A stretch of 64,000 nucleotides of DNA from Notospermus geniculatus (Eukaryota; Nemertea; Pilidiophora; Heteronemertea; Lineidae): positions 644,125-708,124 of the forward strand of contig NMRB01000085.1 of assembly GCA_002633025.1 (NCBI GenBank), written 5' to 3'. Below the pieces are notes generated by a model, which was not told where the DNA came from, did not search any database, and worked only from the letters and a program-made list of their open reading frames with translations. Made by a program: the position numbers and the translations under genes. This document shows, piece after piece, positions 28,201 to 40,200 of the stretch; position 1 is the stretch's first letter, and each line of letters begins with the position of its first letter.

Positions 28201-31200
28201 ATCATTCAAGGAAGTGTAATAGACCTCCCCGTAATAGTTTTTTTGTGTGTTCACTATCATTCAAGAAAGTATAATAGACCTCCGATAATATAGTTTTTTG
28301 TGTGTTCACTATCATCCAAGAAAGTATAATAGACCTCCCGATGATCATTCAAGAAAGTATAATAGACCTCCCGATGATGGTTTTTTTTGTGTGTGTTCAT
28401 TATCATTCAAGGAAGTACATGTATATAATAGACCTCTCGATGTTTGTTCCCTTATCATCAAGAATAAAATATAATAGACCTGCCGATAATAGTTTTTTGC
28501 GTGCTCACTACGGTATCATTCAAGAAAGTAAAATAGACCTCCCGATATTAGTTTTTTTGTGTGTTCACTATCATTCAAGAAAGTATGGTACTTCAAAATA
28601 ACAGTTTTTTGCAGGGATCTTGAGTGAACTGAGGTCTATCCACCCAAGTTAGTTTTCATCATGATCACAGTAGGCAAAGAAGGAAAGGGACAATGCTGTC
28701 CGCTGTGGGAAGTCAAGATAACATCCGTAACAAGGAGTATGAAGGGTAATAGCCGAGCAAAGGATGACCAATGCGATCTCTGGCCTGGTATTTAGCGTAT
28801 TCTACCTGCCACGAGCACATACATGTAACTATTTTATGGATTCCTAATATCAGATAACGTGAGGATGAGGATATCATTACAGTGAGATGTTTTGGCGAGA
28901 GATTGGTCAATAAGGGATGGATGGCTGTGGTCAAGAACCTGGTATTTTGATGGTGTGAAATAATATCAGGTTTCTAAGGTGAAAGACTAGCTTCCTACCG
29001 GACTCGAACCCACGGACCCTCGCATAAGGCATTTGATGGTACATGTACAAATCGAAAGGAATGTGCTGTGAAATTTGGTTCACTCGAGCTGAAACCCGAC
29101 GACTGCCAGAATGTAACTTCGAAGATCTCCTCCACCAGAAGATCATGATACGCCATCAAGAATTCTAGTAGCTGGCATCTGGTTTCACTGGTGCATCAAG
29201 CGAGGGGATATTTTTCACGGCAAGATCCAGAGTTTTATCATGAAGGAATCAAACATCAAGGTTTAACTGCGAACGATGAAGTAACTGAGGGATACACTTC
29301 ATGTGTTGCCACCAGATGTCTCTCACTACCTGAATTTTGGCTTTACGTAATAGGCAGGAGCTTCACCTTTTTTATGGTAGGGTGGTACATGATTGAATCT
29401 GTCAACTTGATGCCTTGAATTCCATTTCTGAGGATGACAGAGCTACATTGTATTTAGTAGTGTTCATGTGCAAATGAACTTAGCCTATTCAAATGTACAC
29501 AGATGACCCTGCGCTCTCATCGTTCGTGGGGTTCTCATTAATTCAGTCCTTTTGTATCATAACATCAACGAGTCGGAATTCAACAAAATTTGCAGTAAAC
29601 ATGCAGAAGGGTCTTGCCTATCATTTGGACGAGTCAGAATGCAAATCTGTTAGGTTTAAAGGGATCTGCCCACATTTATAAAATGCTAGATTTGTAAGTT
29701 GAACCTTTATGTTTGATTCCTTATGGTTTTATTCACTGTAAGAACGAAGATGAAGACATGGCCAATGTGAGCGCACAGCCTCAGCAGAACGGCACAAAAT
29801 CATGATAGGTTCATAATTCATTGTCATACTCAAACAAAGTAAATGGAAAAAATTGAGTTTGACAGCTGTTGTATGGGGGAGTTAATTTGGTTAACCCTGG
29901 CAAGCGATGATGAATGGGTACATTTTCCAACCAGTGGCCAGCCGCATGGGCGTTTTACCTATCAACATATATCTTCATCGTTTGAGCGGAAGGTAGTCCT
30001 AGACTAAAAAAAACATGGTGCCATGGCAAGTTCTTGTAAACAATAGAAGAAATAGACGCAACATCTGATTTCGTTCAGTCAAGATCTGACAGTAGGCCCT
30101 ATACATGTACGTGTATCGTATGTGCCGGACTCGTGAAAGTCGTTTCGGCTTGAATGTGGATGGTCAAGACACGAGTGAATATGAAAATCACTCTGAAGGA
30201 GGCGAGTATTATTGACCCTTCCTACAAATCAGTGGCTAATGTTGGAACTAACATTTGCCCCATTTGACATCACCAACGGAATTCAAGAACTGCAGTCAGC
30301 TGTGACAATATTTTTGTGGCCATTTGAACGCTTAGCAATTTCCTCATTCTACGTGAGCTTTGAACACCCAGCGCCACATTGGAAGGGTGTAGGCCTTTAG
30401 GAGTCGGTAACGAGACAAGGGAATCGCTGGGATTCAGTTATGCTTATTGTAAGGTTTTCACATCTAAATACTGATCATCTTAAGGTGGTAGCCAGAGAAG
30501 TGAATGATGGATGATACCATGAAAGAAGTACAGTACATACGAAATTCTCGTTGCTCTATACAGACCTCAGCCAGTCACTACTTCCACAATACTAAGTGCA
30601 CATTCCGATTAATGATTGATGAAGGAGGGTCAGCACTAAAGTGGGAAAGGTGTAGGCCTAGATCAAGTATATGTGAAGGAAAAACCCATTGGGTTTGCTA
30701 TCTTCAGGAAAGATGAACTGAACAAATAGGACTCGATTAACCAGACCATATATTTGGATGCAGAGAGGACCTTTCCAGCGATTCAGGGTTACTGGATTTT
30801 GGCATATTTCGTTCTGCCAACCCTAAGAGCTGACTGCTTACTATCTTTTTATAGGAATCAGAAAACTAAAGCCTTCATGAAGTAGGACACTGACTAATTT
30901 AAGGTAGATTTAAGAATACATGTATTTGCATGTGCTTAATCCTTCATCATGAATGTCCTTCTGAACAGATGCAGTTCCGACTCATTGAAAACCTTTAACA
31001 TCCAATCGGTAGCCTTATGAGCAAACATGATTATGGGAATAAATTTCACTCAACTCTCTCTCAGAGAGGATATTTGATCCCAACTAACACCTCAAAGGAA
31101 TATTGCATTCATTACACCAATTATGAATGCCTTTTAGCAATTATAAATGTTTGCAAACTGCAGAAGCCATCGAATGATGAAATATAGAGTACCAACCATC

Positions 31201-34200
31201 TGAAGGATTGGATGAGTGATGGTAGAGTGACCTAGTCTGCCTCTCTCTTCATTAGGCAGACATCATTTTTGGAGCCTTTTTGTTTATTTCAATGCATGGG
31301 TCTACATATAATATGTTGGCTATGTCACAAGTACAAGAAGTATTTCCATGGCTATTCCTCCAATTCGGCACAGGGAAGATACATATTTCAGACAGATGCG
31401 CAACTGCCATTAACGGCAGCAATGTACAAGGGACTGTTCATTTTGTCAATTGAGGAATCTGAGTTGTGATCCTTGAGAAAATGGAGAAAGCTATGAAGCT
31501 GCAAATTGCAGCGATTATTCTGTACAGCACAACAAATAACCGAATTTGCAAGTGCAGGCGCGGATCCAAGGGGAGCACACCCTGCCCGTGCCTCCTGTAT
31601 TTTGTGGAAAATCTTTAAAATTGACCGTGAAATTTCGAAATTTTGAAAAGATGTAAAAATTTGACCGAGGTTTTCCATGACGTGCGCTGGCTGTGCCCCC
31701 TCTTTCCCATGATTCTGGATCCGCCCCTGAAGTGCATAGCTTTTTCCATTTTCCCAAGGATCACAACTCAGATTCCTCACTAAGTTCCTCACTAAGATTC
31801 CTCACTAAGCTTCTTTCTACTTCTAAGACATCGGCAGCATGAACAGAAAGACGAGAAGTCCCTTGACATGACCTGTCAAATTGTGTTGATCTGAATTTGG
31901 TGATAATTTGTGAATGCTATCAACATGCTTCACCCATTCGTCTGTCAACACACTGACCATAAATCATCCTTCATGCTTCCTAACCTTACTGCATACAGGA
32001 AGAATTCAGCTTGCCTTATTTACCTGTAGGTTACTTTACTGCTACCCTAAACTGATTGATCCCGTACAAAGATTGGAACTGACAACATATATGTTTGCAT
32101 CATTGGAAAAGAGCAATAGAATACCTGGGATACTGAGCTAATCTAGACTAGGCCTNATATGTTATGTATCCTAATTAGATACACCTATGATAAAAATTTG
32201 GAGATGATCCAGTCATTAGTTCAGGAGTTATTGCACTTTTTGTGTTTTTGGTTTTGGCCACCTGGAGGCCAAGCCAAGAATCGAATCGGACCGAAACTTG
32301 GTGTCATAGGTCATCTGACCTAGGGGTATATATGTACCAAGTTTCAGATCAATAGCTTCAGCGGTTACGAAACGTGCCCTGCTAACGGACGACGACGGAC
32401 GACGACGGACGACGGACGACGACGGACGACGGACGCTGACTGACGACTAAAGCTCACGGGTGAGCTAACAAATATGATACAATAAACTGTACCGTCATCA
32501 TTGAGATACCGGTAGGCCTACCAGAACTCGTTGCTAAGTTCCCCATGAGTTACCACGGACATGACGGACGGTATTCGCCATAACAACGTGACGATACCAA
32601 TATGGTTGTGCCAAAAAGTCTATGCTTATTGGTCATCGTGTCTCTACCAAGAAGACCCAAATTAATACGAAATGTATTTGAGTGAAAAAAGTCTGATATG
32701 AACCAGGATAGGCCTATAGGCTATACATTCCGTGTCAGTGACTCGGGAAAGACTTGAATGTAATATGTTCAACGTTAATATTAATAGAAAATCAAGTCAG
32801 ACAGTAATTCCTGAAATCGTTACCTTAGTAATTAGACAGTACAAATTCCGCACAAAAAGTGGTAATGTACATGTACATGCTATGTATATGTAAATGATGT
32901 AGGTCTATGCCACCTTGAATAAGTAATGACGTCTCAGTTTTGTATGTTTCTACCAAAATTATTGTCTGCCTCTCTTTTATATACATCTGGCCACTTGACG
33001 ATGCACATTTATTGAAATGAAATTCAAAGCAGCTTAGAATGAAACCAAAGCCATGTAGCATTGCAGCCTCATCGTCAGGTAGATTAACCCTCTCCCTCAC
33101 AGGAACAGGGCTCTCAGAGAGGATGTGCAGGTATAGGAGATGAAGGCGTGTGTACACTGCCATTATAAACATTGATCATACTGGCAGGTTTCACTAAATA
33201 AATGAACCGCTTGGGAAGCCATGGAGAGCAAGCCTCAGGGGTAAAGGAGGGTAAATTGTTAACCAATGCACCACCGACACGAGTGGTAACCCACTAACAG
33301 CGTTACACTGGGACTTCGGTGCCGAACATTAAGAATATGTTGAAGAGGCAAAAAAACACCTCATCAAAATGATATCGTAATTATTAGTGTTGCACAGAGT
33401 TAGAATGTATAAACGTCTGGAGTAATTTTAAACACAGACGTATCTGAATGCACCGTCATTCACGCGTGCCTTCTTGTCAATACATCACAAAAACAACAAA
33501 AAAAGAAACACGTACCACTTTGCACGCCAGCAGCATTATTTAACCCATAATTTCTTCTTTGCCACTCAACAGCCAATTCGAAGCAGACACAACTGACTCT
33601 GAATTTTTTTAAATATTTTATTCATTCACGATTTCAAAGGGCTCTTTCAATTTTACTCCAAAAATGACAATAATACTTAGGTTCACCAATGAATCACTCT
33701 TGATTATCATCTCCTCAAAGCTTGTCATCACCTTTTCATACACGTCCTGTTGATGATATTGGTGGGGCAGCCAACCGTCACAGCAGTTTTTCACAAAGGC
33801 CAGGGGCATCTGAGGTAACTGTGTCAGGCACAGTAAAAATTTACGCAGTTCCCAAAGCCCCGATGACGACTGCCTCTGTGGAACATGGTGGACACAGTCA
33901 TCATTGAGCTGCTGGGAATGATTATAGGGAGCAGGGTTTTTTATATGTCCCGTGATGGACATCCTTGACATTCTGGGATTCCCTAACACTCAGCATCATA
34001 CTTGCAATGACTTCACAACATTTTAGAAGTAGGCCTACCGGTATGTTGAAACGAAAATGACGAACCATTAGCCTCATCATAACATTGTGACAAGTTATAA
34101 TCTCATCACAAGGACATTGTAGAACACTTCAAGACAACGCAGTAGAACCCGCTGTGCTTCACACCTCACATGAGTAGCAAACATGATAGAAATAGCAGTC

Positions 34201-37200
34201 AACCATGAGGAAACCAGATTGGTGGTTAGGAATCCCACTGGCAAGGTAAGCACAGAGTTCAAGAGTTGACTCCAGAGTTTCAGGGTAAGCACTGTCGACA
34301 TTGCAAGGAATGACTGAGAAACTGTTGAAATGGAGTTACAACCATGGTCGTACACCTGAAATATTTGACGAACCAGCTATTCGCCACCATACAAATGAAA
34401 TTCATCGATGCCAGCGTCGTAACTACTCTTTTAAGCTTGATTTCATTCAGTTTGCCAATTGTCAGCCTGTCAATCAACTATCTAATTAGCCTCAACATCC
34501 ATCGGATTCCTGCCCTTTCAGGTGTTATTATCTAAAGTAGGCCACTTTGAAATTGGCAAGAAGCTTGCAAAGGTGGTGATTTTCAATGATACACCGAAGG
34601 ATGCGCTTCAGTTCAGAGGTGGACTGGCGTTGTACCCCACAGAAAAATTTCATACCACTCACACCACACCGAACAAACTGTCTCGTCATACCAAACTGCT
34701 GTTGTGTAAAAGAAGATGGGACCACAGTGTAGAATACGAAAGAGTTTAAGTTGTTTTATTCTAGAATTTTTTCGTTGTTGGAATTGCAAAAATATGATGA
34801 GCAGAGTGATAACAGCTGAATAGCTGAACATCCGATGCGCAACACCGCCAACTTTGACATTTCTAAAGCCTTTTCTGCAATTGTTGTGAAGTCTAATGGC
34901 AATTTCCATTATCACCCAGTGCCGTTTTTCGTGTGCCGGAGGTGACGATAACCAACAGAGCGATCATCTCAACACTTTGCAGTACAGCAGTAAAATTCTG
35001 TAGATAGATGGTTGTCACAGAACCTGTTTCTATCTAAATAAATGTCACCAACAGTAAACATCAAACACAGCATGAAACAGAAGTCGATAGAAAAACTCGG
35101 AGTTCAATCTAATTGGGACAGCATGGTAATGGAAGGAAAGAACTGAATGTTGGCTTGGTAGATTTCTTGTGTCAACACGCGTGGTGTGTACAAGGTACAC
35201 CGCAGAGTAAAATGTAGGCCTTCAATGTCATTTGTCCAGGAAATTTCCCCACAGAGTAATTTGCCACTGCATGCTGTGTGTTACTGTTCTTACTGCACTG
35301 ATCACACAAGATGACTTGCAAGATAGCGACACCCATGAGAGGCAGCTTGGAGTACGACACTATCCCCGTGGGGATTTGAACAACATAGGAGGACGGGAAA
35401 AGGGTTATTGGTGAACTGCTTCAAACCTTATTCTGGCATTCCCGCCATTAAATCATTCACACTTTTTAGCACTGCATGTTCAATTTCGTCACCGATTTTC
35501 GCTCTTTTCCTCTCACGTAATCTATTGACTATTGATGCATATTCAAATCTTTTGGGGCCAAAGCGTGTCTCGAATAAAGGAACTTGAATTATTCCATCGG
35601 CTTGGACTTTTTTTGTAAGATTTTGTGAGAAAATTTCGAGGTTATTTTTTGAGAACGCCCTGATTGGTCATATTGAATCACATGATCTCAGCGGCACACT
35701 AGACGCTCAGTAAAAAATGGCCACCAACTTTCCATCACTTGAGAAGTTCGACGAGCTGTGATACCATTATTAATCCTTCATCAGGTGAGGTACCATACTT
35801 AAACTCATTCTTTTATGTGCAGCAACAATCTCCATGTCTTACTGACAACTTAGATCATTCAAATACGTCCGAACAGTCTTAATGTCCAGTAGTCCTGGCC
35901 GGTGTAGTACACTCGCGAGCACTGTGGTGGTACGGTGTACATCGATTGTGCGTGTGTGCACGTGTGTATGAACGAGATCACCATGATAAACATAGCGTGC
36001 CGCTTTATGCTAGCATGGCGATCGATGGTGGCGCTGACACTTCTTCTAACAACCTCAGGCTTTCTAAAACCGTCCAAAGCAGCAGGCCTGGGCTTACAAC
36101 AAGCAGTGGAGTGGTAGGCTACGGATGTCTAGAAATGACAAATGTCAAATAAGAATGACCCATCACTAATTATTTAAATTATAACACCTTTTTAATTCAG
36201 ACTGTCATTATACTTCACACAAATTCCAACTTCTCATTTGTTTACAATACAAAAGCCTATTGTGAACATCCATCAAAATCTTTCTTCCAACTTTCCCAAT
36301 AATTATTACCAAAAGAAAAGAGCGACCTGACCTCGGTTTATCAAGTACGCTATTCCACCATCATCCCATTGTACATCATTCATACAACTGACATCAATCT
36401 GTACATTGCACAAAATCATATGTCATGTACAAATCGTTATACTACTGCTCAAGAGAGCATAGGCCTAATGGTTTCTCCACTAACAGAGATTTTTCAGAGC
36501 AGCAAAAGAATGACTTGGATGTGCACTCCATAACATCGGGAGCACCATTTTGCCATCTGATCACATGCCTTGACCTCTGTGCCAGGGTCAATCCCCAAGA
36601 GAGGCGAAGTATATCAAAATGTATTGGCCTGACACGAAACAGTGGCCAAAAGAGTGTGAGCATTGGCAGGAGCAGTGACACTTGATCAGTTGACTAATTC
36701 CACCTCAGCTATGAATGAGGTAAACACACCATGGGAAATGATACCTTATCCAGGCAGTAACTTCATGTGACAGGACGTAGTAAACCACACGCCAGATTTA
36801 CATCTCGCACAACGTGCTTTCTGCCATGGCATTCATGGAGTACAACCTCCAGAAAGTAAAAACTGCTGATTTCTGCATAACACTGGTCCATAAGAAAGCG
36901 GTGTATCGAGCAAACAAAAGTTTCGGGTCAAGAAGAGCCCCTTTATAGGCCCAACCTCTCAACTCGCCCCAAGCTTTATGCGTAATCGTGAGAGAGAACC
37001 TGTTGACCCTCCACTGACATAATAACGAAATCTGCTGACATTTCTCAAGAGTTCCTTACAAGATCTCGGGAAAGAGGCGATCTATCAGTTCAGTTCTACT
37101 GGAATTTTCATGGGGGCAACACAGTATCTTTTCAGATGCACAGGTCACTGACAAAATCTTGAGGATGGACTACCGGTACTACTGCTCTGGTTAGGGTAGG

Positions 37201-40200
37201 TATCAGGACAATCCCCCGCATCTTCCCTAGATATTTGCCCCCTCCCGGACGCGGATTTTTTTTCTCCTAACCAGTATAGATTCCTAACCAGTATATCCAT
37301 TACGAAACGAACTTAACGAAGTGAATAGAAGGTTAATGATTGGGTAAGGGTAAGGGTTAGGGTTAGGGTCAGGGTTAGTTTTGGGAGTAGTATTAGGATT
37401 AGGGTTCAGATTAGGATTAGGATTAGGTTTTGCTATACTGGTTAGGAAAAAAAAGTTGGTCGTAATGGATATATCGGTTAGGAAAAAAAAGTTCGCCTCC
37501 CGGACGCGCATCGCCCCTCCAGGATATCTGCCCGTCCCTAAATTTGCCTCTGGACCTCAAAATTTCTGCTTCCAGCTTGAACAAAGAATAAAAGAACCCA
37601 GCAGACGATTCTCGTGGTATTATTTTTGCCATGTTACGCAATACGTCGCTATATGATAAAAGAGACTTTTGACGCATTCCGCGCTACCTGGGGGCGCCTA
37701 AAGGGGGGTTTACACGGTTCAACATGTTGAACGCTGTTGAACGTCAAAAGACGTCAAAAATTGTTGAACGTTGTTGAAAGCTGTTGAACCGTCTAAACCC
37801 CCTTTCAACACGTTTCAACAGGTCTTTCAACAGCTTTCAACAAGTTTCAAAAATAGGAACATGTTCCTATTTCTGAAAACCTGTTGAACGCTGTTTAAAG
37901 GCCGTGTTGAAAGGTGTTGAAAGGGGGTTTACCCGGTTCAACAGGTTTCAACAACGTTCAACAGTGTTCAACATTCAACAGCTTTCAACAGATGTTGAAC
38001 CGTGTAAACCCCCCTTAAGTCCCACTTTTTCCGTCCATGACGTTTGCAACACTGTTATCCACTTGAAAAAGGAGTTGTTGCAATCATCATTTCCATTTGG
38101 TCCTGGGATGGAAATGATGATTGCAACACTATCAAATCCACTGATAATTGCAACGTTGCAAACGTCATTAATCCAAAAGGACGGGAAAAAGTGTCCCCAG
38201 TTAGCGTGGAACGCATCTTTTGTGCTAATTTCTGAGGTAAAACCAATGGTCTACCATTACCAACATGACTGAGGACTTGGCCAACTGTGGTGGATCTTGG
38301 CATCACAGTACCGTACCACCTTGCACATCTTCGCAAACAGATATGATGACTGAAAACAAGCAGGTAATAAAAGGTTCCAAGAAGAGGCTTGTAAATATTG
38401 ATAGAGACACAGAACTGTCATGCTTATCGTCTGCTAGGACAGCACAATCTGGCAACCTCCAAAATGTCAGTCTAAATTTATTGCCTGATCAACCCATCAA
38501 AGTCAAGTTCCCATATATCTTCATAGATCTCTGGAATAGGAAGTAGGGTCTTGACCTCACTTGGTTATCAATCTCTACAGTTTACAATTTTCCCATATAC
38601 ACCGGTAAGAGTTCAGCATCAAGTGGTAATCTTTTTTACACTTTGCCATAAAATGACTGTGTTGTATACACGAATAAGCACTTGTCACCATTTACTTATT
38701 CACTGTCCCAGCAGGTAGCACATTCTTGTCAATTTTTTGCTTGGTCTGATTACAATGCAGGAACATAGAAGTTCCGTTCTCCTCTCTCATTCCTAGGTGC
38801 ACACTGGCATCATGCCTGATGAACGTCGAACATGGTTTTCGTTGCTTCGACCACTTCTCAGATGGTATATAGGGACCACTTGACCTTGCATGCCGTCTGT
38901 TAGATTTTTATGACGAATCCGTCCACGTCCAGGAGGACCATCTCAAACTGACTCAAAATCAGACGTACACAATACCAACAATTCATAACTGAGCGAAATA
39001 CCTGTTTATACACTACTAGTCTGAAACTAATGAAGTTATTTTCTGGCACATGTACATGTTGTCTTCTGTCATTTTCAAGTAGTTTTATGGTCGTGGTACA
39101 ACGTCGATACCAATTCACATGCAGTCACTGGGAGTCTCCGTCTCCTCTGGGTTTACAGGGAATTAAATTGACCTACCTGGTGGACAGTCACAGACTTGTC
39201 GGGCAACACGCTTTCGTGGAACCTCAGCGAAATCATTTTTCTTCTTTTGAAGATGCTGAAATGAACAAGACTATGTCGTGACAGCAACAACACCATACAG
39301 TCAATGCAGTAGCCAGGCATTTTGACTTTCTGGGACATAAAATATTGAAATGGAGAGGCATGAAACTGAGCAGAGATGCTGACTTTCATTCAGTGTTACA
39401 CGCCTCATGTAAACATTAATAATGTACCCCCCCCCCAAAGCCTCGGATGAGATATGAAGCAAATGAACATGGGATTCGAACGTGAGATACCTCGCCATGA
39501 AGCAGGCACTGGAGCAACGAGACCGCTTCGTAGACCCTAAAAAATACTCATCTTCCCGCAGTTGTCACAAAAGGATAATATGGAAAAAATGAGGAGGCTG
39601 TTAGCACGAATATTTTGGAAAGAACTGACCCTGACAGAGCAAAACAGAAACACAGACCGTGGTAACTGGCACATCTTTTAGAAAACGATCCACATGAGTG
39701 ACTTACAAGATCCGGGGTCAGAAATGTAGCTGTCACGTTCTGATTCGAAACCGTCCATCATGCTTTGTATTCAATTCTTCATTCTCAATATTGACAATCG
39801 AACATTCTAGAGATACTGCCATAAAGCAGGACATTTTGTCTGCAATTTGATAATCACTGACAGGCGTTCAAAAGCATGCTTGAAATTGTTGACCACAACT
39901 CGGTCATTTTCCCGGGTCATTTTACAGTTGACTTCAGTTGACTTCTTCAACGTATGATTGCGATTCTGATGAATGAAATTTTACTACGTAGTAAAATGAA
40001 CATGCACCAATGTTCTTCAAAATGACTTGAACAGGGAAAAACTCACTCATTACCTAACAAACCACGTGGCAAAGGAATTCAACCTCTATTTTAAGCTGAA
40101 GATTCCCTGGCAGCAGGCCTACCTCTCCCCCGAATGACCTCACTCCAAAATGGTAACAACTGACAATTATGTCAATTGTCAATATTATCAATCATCATTA

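Larger units (their letters stand above)
19055..39176. other. Collagen intron 2, about 20 kb
   Basis: Phase 1 on both sides confirms that exons 2 and 3 are adjacent in the transcript. Besides the mobile elements, minisatellites, gap and telomere-like tract listed separately, no exon could be supported. The longest minus-strand frame (33618-33989, 123 codons) has no recognisable domain. Confidence 0.6.

Noticed and set aside
28302-28601. 99-codon frame with repeated IIQESIIDLP
   Set aside because: Product of the diverged minisatellite, not a protein.
33618-33989. 123-codon minus-strand frame in collagen intron 2
   Set aside because: Some protein-like stretches, but no motif, no homologue recognised and no splice evidence.
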